The position numbers and the translations under genes are program-made. From Acidobacteriota bacterium (GTDB lineage: Bacteria; Acidobacteriota; Vicinamibacteria; Vicinamibacterales; UBA2999): a DNA stretch of 64,000 nt. Where the stretch lies: positions 62,001 through 126,000 of the forward strand of contig CANIBQ010000003.1 of assembly GCA_947465645.1 (NCBI GenBank), written 5' to 3'. The notes beneath the pieces are model-generated. The model made no database searches. It saw only the letters and a list, made by a program, of their open reading frames with translations, and was not told the DNA's origin. Shown one piece after another: positions 1 through 9,889 of this stretch. Within the stretch, counting starts at the first letter, position 1; the number at the start of each line of letters is the position of its first letter.

Positions 1-26
1 CCACGCACACCGGACACCACCTACAC

Positions 27-1859
27 ATGCCCCTCGTCACGCTCGATCACGTCTCGCTCGCCTACGGATACCTGCCGCTGCTCGACGACGCGAGCGTGGA
101 AATCGAGCAGGGTGAACGCATCTGCGTCATCGGCCGCAACGGCACCGGCAAGTCCACGCTGCTTCGGGTGGTCGGAGGCGAGGTGAAGCCCGATGAGGGC
201 CGCGTCTGGAGGCAGCCGGCGCTGCGCATCGGACGTCTGGCGCAGGACGCGCCGCTCGAGGACACGCGGCCGGTGTTCGAGGTGGTGGCTGAAGGTCTCC
301 CGGACCTCGGCGATGACGAGTGGCAGCGGGAGTCGCGCGTCGACCGGGTGCTGTCGCGCCTCGACCTGCCGGCCGACGCCAGCGTGGCCACGTTGTCGGG
401 GGGATGGCGGCGCCGCGTGCTGCTGGCGCGCGCGCTGGTCGGCGAGCCCGACGTCCTCCTGCTCGATGAGCCGACCAACCATCTCGACATCGAGTCGATG
501 ACGTGGCTCGAGACGTTTCTCATCGACTACCCGGGCGCGATCGTGTTCGTCTCCCACGACCGTGTCTTCCTTCAGCGCGTCGCCACGCGCATCGTCGAGC
601 TCGATCGAGGCCACCTGACGTCGTGGCCGGGGGATTACGCCGCCTTCGTGCGCAACAAGGAAGCGGCTCTGGCGACCGAGGCGGTGCAGAACGCGAAGTT
701 CGACAAGAAGCTGGCTGAAGAAGAAGCGTGGCTGCGCCAGGGAATCAAGGCCCGGCGCACGCGCGACGAAGGTCGCGTGCGCGCGCTGCTGTCGATGCGG
801 AACGAACGGGCGGGCCGCCGCGAGCAGGCGGGCACCGTGCGCCTGCAGGCCGATGCCGGCGAGCGCTCCGGGCAGATGGTGCTCGAAACCAAGGGCGTGT
901 CCAAGGCGTTCGGACCGAAGCAGGTCGTCGCGAATGCCACGGTGCGCGTGATGCGCGGAGACCGTGTCGGCCTGATCGGACCCAACGGATCGGGGAAGAC
1001 GACGATGCTGCGGCTGCTGCTTGGCGAGCTGGAGCCCGACACGGGAGAGGTGCGGCAGGGAGCGAACGTCCAGATCGCGTACTACGATCAGCAGCGCGAG
1101 CAGCTCGACCCCGAACGCACGGTGTTCGACACGATTGCCGATGGCCACGACATGGTCACGGTCAACGGGCAGGAGCAGCACGTCCACGGTTACCTTGCGA
1201 ACTTCCTCTTTCCACCGCAGCGCGCAGCGTCACCGGTGAAGGCGCTGTCGGGTGGCGAGCGCAACCGCCTGCTGCTCGCGCGCCTGTTCACGCGGCCGGC
1301 GAATCTTCTCGTGCTCGACGAGCCGACCAACGATCTCGACATCGAGACGCTCGAGCTGCTCGAGGCGCTCCTGACTGAATGGCCGGGCACGCTCCTCCTG
1401 GTCAGCCACGACCGCGCGTTCATCGACCACGTCGTCACGAGCACGCTGGTCTTCGAAGGCGAAGGCCAGGTGCACGAGTACGTCGGCGGATATACCGACT
1501 GGATGAGGCAGAAGAGGCACCCGAAGCCGAAGAAGTCAGAACCGAGAACCGGAAAAGTCGAACCCGGAACCCGGAGCCCCGAACGCACGACCGCGAGTTC
1601 CGCGGGTTCAGCCAGCGTAGCGGGCAGCAAGAGCAAGCTCTCGTTTAAAGAACAGAAAGAGCTAGAGAAGTTGCCTGTGAGGATCGAAGGTCTCGAGACC
1701 GAGCAGCAGCAACTGAACGAGGTGGTCGCGGCACCGGGGTTCTACAAGGAAGGCGCGGAAAAGATCCACCAGACACTGTCACGTTTGGAGCAACTCCAGG
1801 AGGCGCTGCTCGACGCCTACGCCCGGTGGGACGAGCTCGATTCCCGCTTCAAGGGCTAG
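27..1859 (+). CDS. ABC-F family ATPase, Uup-like
   Basis: Soluble protein of 610 aa with two ABC ATPase domains and no membrane segment, the ABC-F layout; these proteins act on ribosomes or, for Uup, on nucleic acid. The first Walker A (GRNGTGKS) is near residue 36, with signature LSGGWRRR and Walker B LLLDEPTNHLD. The second domain has GPNGSGKTT, LSGGERNRL and VLDEPTNDLD. The last ~75 residues are charged and coiled-coil-like, as in the Uup C-terminal DNA-binding domain. The linker before that tail (residues ~503-535) is Pro/Ser/Thr-rich and is encoded by a run of 7-nt repeats. A second ABC-F gene follows 232 nt downstream. No clear ribosome site is visible before the ATG. Confidence 0.93.
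   Translation: MPLVTLDHVSLAYGYLPLLDDASVEIEQGERICVIGRNGTGKSTLLRVVGGEVKPDEGRVWRQPALRIGRLAQDAPLEDTRPVFEVVAEGLPDLGDDEWQRESRVDRVLSRLDLPADASVATLSGGWRRRVLLARALVGEPDVLLLDEPTNHLDIESMTWLETFLIDYPGAIVFVSHDRVFLQRVATRIVELDRGHLTSWPGDYAAFVRNKEAALATEAVQNAKFDKKLAEEEAWLRQGIKARRTRDEGRVRALLSMRNERAGRREQAGTVRLQADAGERSGQMVLETKGVSKAFGPKQVVANATVRVMRGDRVGLIGPNGSGKTTMLRLLLGELEPDTGEVRQGANVQIAYYDQQREQLDPERTVFDTIADGHDMVTVNGQEQHVHGYLANFLFPPQRAASPVKALSGGERNRLLLARLFTRPANLLVLDEPTNDLDIETLELLEALLTEWPGTLLLVSHDRAFIDHVVTSTLVFEGEGQVHEYVGGYTDWMRQKRHPKPKKSEPRTGKVEPGTRSPERTTASSAGSASVAGSKSKLSFKEQKELEKLPVRIEGLETEQQQLNEVVAAPGFYKEGAEKIHQTLSRLEQLQEALLDAYARWDELDSRFKG
1537..1592 (+). repeat. Heptanucleotide repeat run inside the ABC-F linker
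   Basis: Successive degenerate 7-nt units (agaaccg, agaaccg, gaaaagt, cgaaccc, ggaaccc, ggagccc, cgaacgc, acgaccg) lie in the reading frame and encode the low-complexity linker before the C-terminal coiled coil. The period resembles the intergenic heptamer repeats elsewhere in this window. Confidence 0.6.
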
Positions 1860-2091
1860 CTCCGGAGGCCTGTGTTGAACACCTTCCCACGGCAGCGCGA
1901 CCCGCATGCAGGGCGACCGGTTTCGCCACGCGGCCGTCTTTCTGCGGTGGCGGCCCGATAAGCCCCCCTCCGAGTGCGGATACGACCAGCTCGAGGTCAC
2001 CAGCCCTACGAGCTCGACAAGGTTTTCGGGTCGGCCTGTTAGAATAAGAAGTTCACCCCGGCTCGATTCCCGCGTTCAAGGACCTGCGCTC

Positions 2092-3680
<1,589 letters not shown>

Positions 3681-3690
<10 letters not shown>

Positions 3691-3720
3691 CGGGCCCGGC
3701 TCAGGCTCCGCTACGCGACC
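3681..3720. terminator. Hairpin across a stop codon between convergent genes
   Basis: Perfect 13-bp inverted repeat (arms 3681-3693 and 3708-3720, ggtcgcgtagcgg and its complement) around a 14-nt loop. It includes the stop codon of the ABC-F gene and lies before the convergent gene ending at 3743. No T-tract follows, so a terminator role is only plausible. Confidence 0.4.
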
Positions 3721-3742
3721 GCCCACTGCCTACTGCTACTGC

Positions 3743-4372
3743 CTACTGCTTCACGACTTCGAACCCATCGACGTGCACGTCGAGCTGGTGGTTGATGCGC
3801 ACGCCGACGAACCCGTCGGTGGCCGCGGTAAGTCCGCTCTTCGGCGTCGTGTGCACCACGGTGCCGTTCACCACATATTGAACGTTGTTCCCGACGCGCA
3901 CCTCGAGGTTGTTGGTCGAGCGGCCGTCAGCACCCGGCTGCCGGATCGCGGCATGCGCCGTTCTGCCCTGAACGCTCTCGACCTTCTCACCGTTCCGTGC
4001 GCTGATGATGAAGGTGCCGTTCTGACCTACGAGAAAATATATGTACTTCTGCGCCGGGCCCTCGATCGCCTCTCCGCCCACGATCAACCCGTAGTAGTTG
4101 AGATGTCCGCTGGGCTTCATCAGGTTGAAGTTTGCCTTTGCGGTGTAGTTGCCGGTGGCGCGGTTGGCCGGGTTCCAGAACACGCCGGCCGGGCCGCCGG
4201 TGACATGGAAGCCTTTGCCCATGGTCATCACCTTGAGATCCGGGACGTTGTCGGGATCCGAGGCGCTCTGGCTGCGATCGATGCGCACCTGCCAGCCGGC
4301 GGGGGCCTGTGCCGCCAGGGGTGCAACCAGTGACATCAGTGCGAACGCGAAGATAAGTGAGGATCGAAGCAT
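3743..4372 (-). CDS. Secreted protein, DUF1080/LamG-like
   Basis: Protein of 209 aa. Residues 1-22 form a signal peptide (hydrophobic core, then LAAQAPAG). The mature part alternates beta strands and contains a pattern resembling DUF1080 or concanavalin-type beta-sandwich proteins (YYGLIVGGEAIEG, YIYFLVGQNGTFIISAR, and a C-terminal GFVGVRINHQLDVHVDGF). That fold usually binds or processes glycans, but no catalytic residue can be assigned here. It is monocistronic and convergent with the ABC-F gene. The upstream DNA has an AT-rich TATATT at about 4397-4402 and an AGGAG ribosome site (gacgtcaggagagtc) before the ATG. Confidence 0.7.
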   Translation of the reverse strand: MLRSSLIFAFALMSLVAPLAAQAPAGWQVRIDRSQSASDPDNVPDLKVMTMGKGFHVTGGPAGVFWNPANRATGNYTAKANFNLMKPSGHLNYYGLIVGGEAIEGPAQKYIYFLVGQNGTFIISARNGEKVESVQGRTAHAAIRQPGADGRSTNNLEVRVGNNVQYVVNGTVVHTTPKSGLTAATDGFVGVRINHQLDVHVDGFEVVKQ

Positions 4373-4663
4373 CGTGTTTGACTCTCCTGACGTGACAATA
4401 TATCAGGCCGTTCGGCAGGAGCCATGTTCCCCCGCGACCTGATACAGCCGAGCTTCACCGGGTCGGCGATCTTTTTCCTCTAAATCCCTCGCGCTCCACC
4501 TAAAAGCTCCCCTCCGCGGGCAGCCCGCTTTTCTGCAGGTCCGCCACCGATCCGCCAAAACACTCGGGATTCCCGCACTTCAGCTTCTGGTTCACCTTTT
4601 GCCTCCGTAGAGATCGTGCAACGGATGAGCGTGAAGAACCGCTTTCGAACCGCAGGAGACAAA

Positions 4664-5344
4664 ATGTCGTTGAAGTCGCCCAGATTACTCGCTCCCTTTA
4701 GCGTGATCGGACTGGCCGCGCTGATCGTATCGTGCGGCCAGCAGAGCAATTCGCCGACGGGACCCTCGTCGATCGGCTCCACGCCCGGCTTCGGCCAGCA
4801 GGTCGTGGAATACATCGACATGCTCGCCGACCCCGGGACGGGAACGTCTCGCGGGCTCGACGAGGAACCGGCGCCGGCGCCGCTGCCGCCGCCGCCGCCA
4901 CCACCCGGATCAGGGCCGACGCCGTGGCCGCCCGGACCCCCGCCGCTGGCAATGCCAGGAGTGCCGATGCCGACGCCTCCGAACACCCACTTCCGGGTCA
5001 GCGTCAGGGTCGACCCGAACCCCGTGCCCTACAGCGGCGTTCCAGTGGCGTTGTTCAGTTGCCGGGACAACCGCCACACGTGGTACTACGACCAGTTGCT
5101 TTCGACCGACACGGGCATTGGCGTGACGCTCACTGAACGCGAGAATTTCTTCGACGGCCGGTTCGTCAGCAGGAATCCGACGACGATCCGGATCGAGGGA
5201 AATAACGGCGCCAAGCTCCAGACCAGGTGGTGCAGTGCTTTTCCAGGTCCGCACTACGCCCAGACCCGCTTCAAGGGCAAGGACGACAACGGCGAGCTGA
5301 TCACCCTCAGCGGACCGTGGGTCCCGATGCTCACCCCGAGATAA
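4664..5344 (+). CDS. Pro-rich lipoprotein, unknown function
   Basis: The ATG at 4664 is chosen over the upstream ATG at 4616 because an AGGAGA ribosome site precedes it and a signal sequence starts directly after it. The product is about 226 aa, begins with a hydrophobic segment and a lipobox (LIVSC, Cys near residue 24), then Ser/Asn-rich and Pro-rich stretches, including a run of Pro interrupted by Gly. The C-terminal ~110 residues look like a compact domain with three Cys (FSCRDNRHTWYY, RWCSAFPG). I recognise no family. The next gene starts 71 nt downstream on the same strand and is also exported. Confidence 0.6.
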   Translation: MSLKSPRLLAPFSVIGLAALIVSCGQQSNSPTGPSSIGSTPGFGQQVVEYIDMLADPGTGTSRGLDEEPAPAPLPPPPPPPGSGPTPWPPGPPPLAMPGVPMPTPPNTHFRVSVRVDPNPVPYSGVPVALFSCRDNRHTWYYDQLLSTDTGIGVTLTERENFFDGRFVSRNPTTIRIEGNNGAKLQTRWCSAFPGPHYAQTRFKGKDDNGELITLSGPWVPMLTPR

Positions 5345-5415
5345 ACAACGTCCGGCGAGCGGCGGTGCGCAGGCACCGCCGCTCCTGGATCGCAGGTTGC
5401 TCACTTTCCAACCGT

Positions 5416-6285
5416 ATGATTGGCCAAGATCTCCGCATCCCCCGAATCGTTAGCATTTCCGCGCTAGCAGTGCTCCTGACCGCCGCCACCGCGCACGCCG
5501 CGATCACCAGGGTCGAGCAAGACGACAAGAACATCCTCTATAGCGGTAACTGGTACTCCAACGAGAGTGCCGCGAACAGCGGCGGGACCGCCGCGCTGAC
5601 CAATACTCGCGGCGCGCGAGTCTCGATCTCCTTCACCGGCAGCGGCATCACGTGGGTCGGCGTCGCCGACGGGTGGTCCGGCCTCGCCACGGTATATCTC
5701 GATGGCACGATGTCGGTGGTCAACACCTACGGAAACGGCGGCTACCAGCGGCCGCTCTTTTCCAGGACAGGACTCCCGCCGGGTCCACACACCCTGGCGA
5801 TCGAGGTCACGCACGAACGCGGTCCGAACACCGAGGGATCGTGGGTGTGGATCGATGCGTTCGACATCGAGAACGGTGAACCCGTGCCGGGCAACCTCGC
5901 CGCGTCCGCCGGCCGCGTCGAGGAGACCAATCCAGTGCTCGTCTATACCGGGCGCTGGTACGCGAACCGGAATCCGTCGCACAGCGGCGGCAACGCCTCG
6001 CTCGCGATGGATGCCGGATCGAAGGTGGTCATCAACTTCGAAGGCACCGGGATCACCTGGATTGCGTATCGCGACGAGTGGTCAGGCATGGCCAGGGTCT
6101 ACGTCGACGGCCAGGAGAAGATCACGGTCGATAACTACCTGTCACCCGCGCAGCAGCGCGTCGTCTACAGCATTGGCGGCCTCCCGCCCGGCGGCCACAC
6201 GCTGACTCTCGAAGTCACCGGTTCGCGCAACCAGAGCGCCAGGGGATCGTGGATATGGCTGGATGCGTTTGATGTAACTCCGTAG
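5416..6285 (+). CDS. Exported protein of two tandem beta-sandwich repeats
   Basis: From the ATG at 5416 the product is 289 aa with a signal peptide ending near TAHAA. The rest is two ~115-aa repeats sharing the pattern Y-[ST]-G-x-W-Y, S-G-G-x-[AT]-[AS]-L, G-[ST]-G-I-T-W, GLPPG-HTL and GSW-[VI]-W-[IL]-DAFD. The repeat resembles galactose-binding-like, carbohydrate-binding modules and there is no catalytic domain. The open frame extends upstream to 5227 but overlaps the preceding lipoprotein gene, so the internal start fits better. The stop codon abuts a heptamer repeat array. The function (cell-surface glycan binding) is inferred from fold resemblance only. Confidence 0.65.
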   Translation: MIGQDLRIPRIVSISALAVLLTAATAHAAITRVEQDDKNILYSGNWYSNESAANSGGTAALTNTRGARVSISFTGSGITWVGVADGWSGLATVYLDGTMSVVNTYGNGGYQRPLFSRTGLPPGPHTLAIEVTHERGPNTEGSWVWIDAFDIENGEPVPGNLAASAGRVEETNPVLVYTGRWYANRNPSHSGGNASLAMDAGSKVVINFEGTGITWIAYRDEWSGMARVYVDGQEKITVDNYLSPAQQRVVYSIGGLPPGGHTLTLEVTGSRNQSARGSWIWLDAFDVTP

Positions 6286-6350
6286 TTGTCGGTTGTCGGT
6301 TGTCGGTTGTCGGTTGTCGGATAGTGCTGACAACTGACAACCGACAACCG
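6285..6350. repeat. GTTGTCG heptamer array with inverted partner
   Basis: Five perfect tandem copies of gttgtcg (6285-6319) are followed by three copies of the complementary unit (gacaact, gacaacc, gacaacc), so the transcript could fold into a long hairpin. It lies between convergent genes ending at 6285 and 6352 and may act as a bidirectional terminator. A related array occurs at 9802-9888. Confidence 0.75.
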
Positions 6351-6351
6351 T

Positions 6352-7155
6352 CTAGGACAATCCGAGGACGTCGGCGATGAAGATATCGGTGATGCGGGGC
6401 TCGTAGCGGCCGCGTTCGACGCCCGCGCGCAGGAGCGCGACGGCGTCTGTCGGGGTGAGACTATCGGGCTTGTAGGCCCGCTCGGGACCCTCGGAGACCA
6501 TCGCATCGTAGTCGTCGGCGATGGTGATGACGTTGATTTCGCGCGCCCACCAGCACCCCTTCGTCCCGGAGCGGTTGGTCTGGTAGTCCTCACCGTGGCG
6601 TCGCGCCACCGTCGATACGAACGGATTACTGAGCTCGGTGCGGCCCGCGTCCTTCAGCCGGTCGATCATGCAGGGCCCCTTGCGGCAATGCACGTCGCGG
6701 ACGATCTCCAACAGCTTCTGCTCGTCGCTTCTCAGGTTCTTGTTTTTCAGCAGGTCGATAAACGGCGCGCAGTCTTCGTGCTGCTTGCCGAGATCGTGCA
6801 ACAGCGCCGCAAGCATGATGTCCTGCACGGTGATGCGAAGGGAGCTGAGGGCGTCGTCCGATCGGTGCTGGGCGGCGTGCCGGTTGACACAGAGCGCCAG
6901 CTCGCCGGCGAGCTTCATGACCCGGAAGTCCGGACAGTATTCGCGTAAGAAATACGTAGTCGTGTATGGCGATCCGTCGACGACGACCTCCTGCTCCCCC
7001 GCATATCGCGAGAAGATTTCTTCGGCCAGGCTGTCGATATTGACGTTTGTCTGGATGAAATCAGGAATATCGCTTCGACGTCGGTTCAACGCGGCAGACC
7101 CCATCATTGGGGGCATGTTCCAGAATCGTGCCAGGCTGATGTAGGCTGTGCCCAT
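6352..7155 (-). CDS. HD-domain phosphohydrolase-like protein
   Basis: Protein of about 267 aa. It carries the HD motif LLHDLGKQ at mid-length, a second His motif (VARRHGEDY) and ITIADDYDAM, the layout of HD/HDOD/HD-GYP metal-dependent phosphohydrolases. The HD-GYP signature itself is not present, so substrate (cyclic dinucleotide, nucleotide or other) cannot be assigned. The start is uncertain: ATGs at 7155 and 7116 are in frame, and the longer one would overlap the divergent Tat-signal gene by 2 nt. There is no signal peptide, so it is cytoplasmic. Confidence 0.7.
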   Translation of the reverse strand: MGTAYISLARFWNMPPMMGSAALNRRRSDIPDFIQTNVNIDSLAEEIFSRYAGEQEVVVDGSPYTTTYFLREYCPDFRVMKLAGELALCVNRHAAQHRSDDALSSLRITVQDIMLAALLHDLGKQHEDCAPFIDLLKNKNLRSDEQKLLEIVRDVHCRKGPCMIDRLKDAGRTELSNPFVSTVARRHGEDYQTNRSGTKGCWWAREINVITIADDYDAMVSEGPERAYKPDSLTPTDAVALLRAGVERGRYEPRITDIFIADVLGLS

Positions 7156-8185
7156 GTCGAGACGCCAGTTCCTCAAGGCCTCGGCTCTCGCCGGCGCTGG
7201 GCTCGCCAGTGGCCTCGTGACCTCCGGTGCGGCAGCTCAGCAGAACGCGGCCGCCGGCAGCGCGAAGCGTCCGATCCGCATGCTGATGGGTGGCTACGGG
7301 CCGGCATCAAACGGCTTCAGCCTCTCTATGAAGAAGATCGGGGATCGGCTTGAAGCACGGTTCCCCGATCAGGTCGAGGTCAAGTACGTCTACAACATCA
7401 TGGACCTCGGCTATAGAGGCGAGGACATCCTCTGGCTCGTCGAGCAGGGGGTGTTGACGCTCGGCTACCAGTCGAGCAGCTATTTCACCGAGCGCGTGCC
7501 CGACATCGGGCTGGCCGATCTTCCGTTCCTGTTTCCGGATGCCGCGACCGCACGGGCGGCGATGGACGGCCAGCTCGGGCAGGTGATGACCTCGACGATC
7601 GAAGGGGGGATGAACTACCGGATCCTCGGCTACTTCGAGAACGGCTTCCGCCACGTGTCCAACCGGCTCAGGCCGGTACACGTGCCGGCGGACTTGAAGG
7701 GGATGAAGACGCGCGTCCTTCCCAGCAAGGTGCAGGAGCGCACGTTTCAGCTACTCGGCGCCGATCCGACAATCATGGATCTCTCGGAAGCAATCGCCGC
7801 CGTGAAGGCGGGCACGCTCGATGCGCAGGAGAACCCGTTCGCGAACACCGTGACCTACGGCGTTCACCACTTCCACAAGTTCCACTCGGCGACGAATCAC
7901 TTCTACCTGTCGCGCCCGATCTTCCTGCACCGGCAGTCGTTCGACGGATGGCCGAAGCCGATCCAGGACGAGCTCCGCGCCGCCGTGCGCGACGCCGTCG
8001 CCTTCCAGCGCGACATGCACGTGAAGGAAGAGGAAGACGCGATGGTCGCGATCCGCGAGGCCGGCGGCACCATCATCGAACTCACGCCAGAGGAGCACAA
8101 GGCCTTCGTCACCGCGGTGACGCCGATCTACGGCGAAGCGCGCACGCAGTTCGGCGCCAAGCTGATGGCGCTCGTCAATCTGTAG
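7154..8185 (+). CDS. TRAP transporter solute-binding protein, DctP-like, Tat-exported
   Basis: The product is 343 aa. Its N-terminus SRRQFLKASALAG is a twin-arginine signal, cleaved near GAAAQQ. The body matches DctP-type periplasmic binding proteins: an internal GYQSSSYFTERVPDIGL segment, a LKGMKTRVLPSKVQERTFQLLG-type hinge region with the conserved Arg that clamps a carboxylate ligand, and MDLSEAIAAVKAGTLDAQENP. TRAP binding proteins usually deliver organic acids. No TRAP membrane subunits (DctQ/DctM) occur nearby, so it is an orphan here. The ATG at 7154 is preferred to a GTG six bases upstream. Confidence 0.85.
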   Translation: MSRRQFLKASALAGAGLASGLVTSGAAAQQNAAAGSAKRPIRMLMGGYGPASNGFSLSMKKIGDRLEARFPDQVEVKYVYNIMDLGYRGEDILWLVEQGVLTLGYQSSSYFTERVPDIGLADLPFLFPDAATARAAMDGQLGQVMTSTIEGGMNYRILGYFENGFRHVSNRLRPVHVPADLKGMKTRVLPSKVQERTFQLLGADPTIMDLSEAIAAVKAGTLDAQENPFANTVTYGVHHFHKFHSATNHFYLSRPIFLHRQSFDGWPKPIQDELRAAVRDAVAFQRDMHVKEEEDAMVAIREAGGTIIELTPEEHKAFVTAVTPIYGEARTQFGAKLMALVNL

Positions 8186-8347
8186 TCCGGCTGAAGCCGG
8201 ACACTACATTGTGCGTACGACACATTGTGCCGACACTACGTTGTGAGTACACGACACTACGAGTACGACTGCTACGTTGTGAGTACGACACTACGTTGTG
8301 AGTACGACACTACCTTGTGAGTACGTAGTGTCCGGCTTCAGCCGGAC
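8185..8347. repeat. 19-bp tandem array with 23-bp inverted ends
   Basis: The ends are a perfect 23-bp inverted repeat (8185-8207 and 8325-8347) built on gtccggctgaagccggac. Between them are degenerate copies of a 19-bp unit containing ttgtgagtacgacac, perfect at 8273-8291 and 8292-8310. There are no unique spacers, so it is not CRISPR. The right end supplies the stop codon and last residues of the ada gene, and the left end starts at the last base of the TRAP gene stop. Confidence 0.8.
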
Positions 8348-9438
8348 CGGCGTTTTTCCAGCGCCAACAGCCAGTGCTTGCGCCACAGGCCGCCGCCATA
8401 TCCTCCGAGTTTTCCATCACTGTTCACCACCCGGTGGCACGGGATGACGATCGACATGCGGTTCAGGCCGTTGGCCCGCCCGACGGCGCGCTGACCGCCC
8501 GGTGATTCCACGCGCCCCGCAAGCTGCGCGTACGACAGCGTCTCCCCATAAGGAATTCGTACGAGCTCACGCCAGGTACGCTCCTCGAACGGCGTCCCCC
8601 TGAAGACGATCGGCACGGTGAAGTCGGTGAGCGTGCCCGCGAAATACTGCTCCAGCTCGCGGCGCGCGTGCGCCAGATGGGCGTGCTCGCCAGGCACGAG
8701 CGGTTGCTTCAGGAGCTTCCCCAGCCGTGCGATCTGCGCTTCGAGCATGCGGCGATCCGTGAACTCCAGCAGGCAGAGCCCTTCGTCGGTTGCGCCGGCG
8801 ATCATCGGGCCGAGCGGCGTGTCGATCGCCGCCGTGACGATGCAGGACGTGTGCTGGCTCTGTCCCGGCGCGATGCCGAACGTGCGCGTGAACGCCTCGC
8901 GGAAACCGCTGTGCGACTCCCACCCGGTGCCCAGCGCCACATCGTCGAGCGGGTCGCCGGCGCGAAGCTGCTTGATCGCGCCCGCCAGCCGGCGTCCGCG
9001 GCAGTAGGCGTGGAAGGTCATGCCGTAGTGTTCCTGGAAGTAGCGGCGTGCGCGCGCGGGTTCGGCACCCAGCCGGCGCAGGTCCTCGTCGTGCAGCCGC
9101 TGGTTCGGATCCGCGTCAACGATGTCGAGGAGCCGCTTCACCCACTCGGGCGAGGCGCCGGGAGGCAGCATCGGATCGCAGCGCAGGCACGGGCGGTAGC
9201 CTGCAAACAACGCGTCGTGCACGCTGGCGAAGAACTCAACGTTGGCCGGCAGCGGTTTTCGCGCGCGGCACGACGGCCGGCAGAAAATGCCGGTCGTCCT
9301 GACGCCCGTGATGAAGATCCCGTCGTACGCGGGATCGCTTCCAAGAAACGCGCGCTGCATCTCGGTGCGCGAGGGAAGCGACGGGGTGAAGAGGGCCGGC
9401 TGTGCGGCGGTCGTGGTGCGATCGGTCATGGCAATCAT
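8338..9438 (-). CDS. ada: Ada: DNA methyl-phosphotriester/O6-methylguanine methyltransferase and activator
   Basis: Protein of 366 aa from the ATG at 9438. The N-terminal zinc domain has the four Cys in IFCRPSC (C53, C57) and CLRC (C84, C87); in Ada one of these accepts a methyl from DNA phosphotriesters and converts the protein to an activator. Next is an AraC-type helix-turn-helix (~residues 100-180, with WESHSGFREAFTRTFG), then the O6-alkylguanine methyltransferase domain with active site PCHRVV and downstream GGYGGGLWRKHWLL. All three modules are intact. It repairs alkylated DNA and normally regulates itself. Three in-frame starts exist; the longest reaches 9522. Confidence 0.93.
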   Translation of the reverse strand: MIAMTDRTTTAAQPALFTPSLPSRTEMQRAFLGSDPAYDGIFITGVRTTGIFCRPSCRARKPLPANVEFFASVHDALFAGYRPCLRCDPMLPPGASPEWVKRLLDIVDADPNQRLHDEDLRRLGAEPARARRYFQEHYGMTFHAYCRGRRLAGAIKQLRAGDPLDDVALGTGWESHSGFREAFTRTFGIAPGQSQHTSCIVTAAIDTPLGPMIAGATDEGLCLLEFTDRRMLEAQIARLGKLLKQPLVPGEHAHLAHARRELEQYFAGTLTDFTVPIVFRGTPFEERTWRELVRIPYGETLSYAQLAGRVESPGGQRAVGRANGLNRMSIVIPCHRVVNSDGKLGGYGGGLWRKHWLLALEKRRSG

Positions 9439-9574
9439 GGGCTCACGGTAGCGCGCCGCGTCGCGGCGCCGCCACCGAAGAATCGACATTGAATTCTGCC
9501 CGATTATCGCTCTCCGCCTCATCTGTTCGCGGAGGCGCGGACCGGGTATTGCAGCTGAACGGGCGGAGGGTTAC

Positions 9575-9799
9575 ATGTCCGGACGACAAATTGCTGGTGT
9601 GGTGCTCGTGGCGATCGGGATCGTGGCGTTGGTGTGGGGTGGGGTGTTCTGGACGAATGAGAAGACGGTGCTCGACGCGGGCCCGCTTCAGGTGACCACG
9701 TCGGATCGGGACGGCGTGAGCGTTCCTCCCATCGTAGGCGGCCTGGTCCTGGTGGGCGGCATCCTTCTGCTGGTCGTGCCGTCCCGGCGCCGCGCGTAG
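9575..9799 (+). CDS. Small two-helix membrane protein
   Basis: Protein of 74 aa preceded by a GGAGGG ribosome site. It has two transmembrane helices (residues ~5-25 and ~52-69) with a short outer loop (TNEKTVLDAGPLQVTTSDRD) and a basic C-terminus RRRA. The pattern resembles small DUF3185-type inner-membrane proteins of unknown function. It is divergent from ada. Confidence 0.6.
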   Translation: MSGRQIAGVVLVAIGIVALVWGGVFWTNEKTVLDAGPLQVTTSDRDGVSVPPIVGGLVLVGGILLLVVPSRRRA

Positions 9800-9801
9800 T
9801 C

Positions 9802-9888
9802 AGTTGTCGGTTGTCAGTTGTCGGAAGGCAACGAAGTACCTCGAGGCCTTTCTGACAACCGACAACTGACAACCGACGACCGACAACC
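9802..9888. repeat. GTTGTC heptamer hairpin
   Basis: Three 7-nt units (agttgtc, ggttgtc, agttgtc) face five complementary units (tgacaac, cgacaac, tgacaac, cgacgac, cgacaac) across a ~30-nt loop. Same family as the array at 6285. It separates the convergent small membrane protein and receptor genes and may terminate both. Confidence 0.7.
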
Positions 9889-9889
9889 G

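Noticed and set aside
8208..8324. Possible CRISPR array
   Set aside because: The units are contiguous 19-bp repeats without unique spacers and no cas gene is near.
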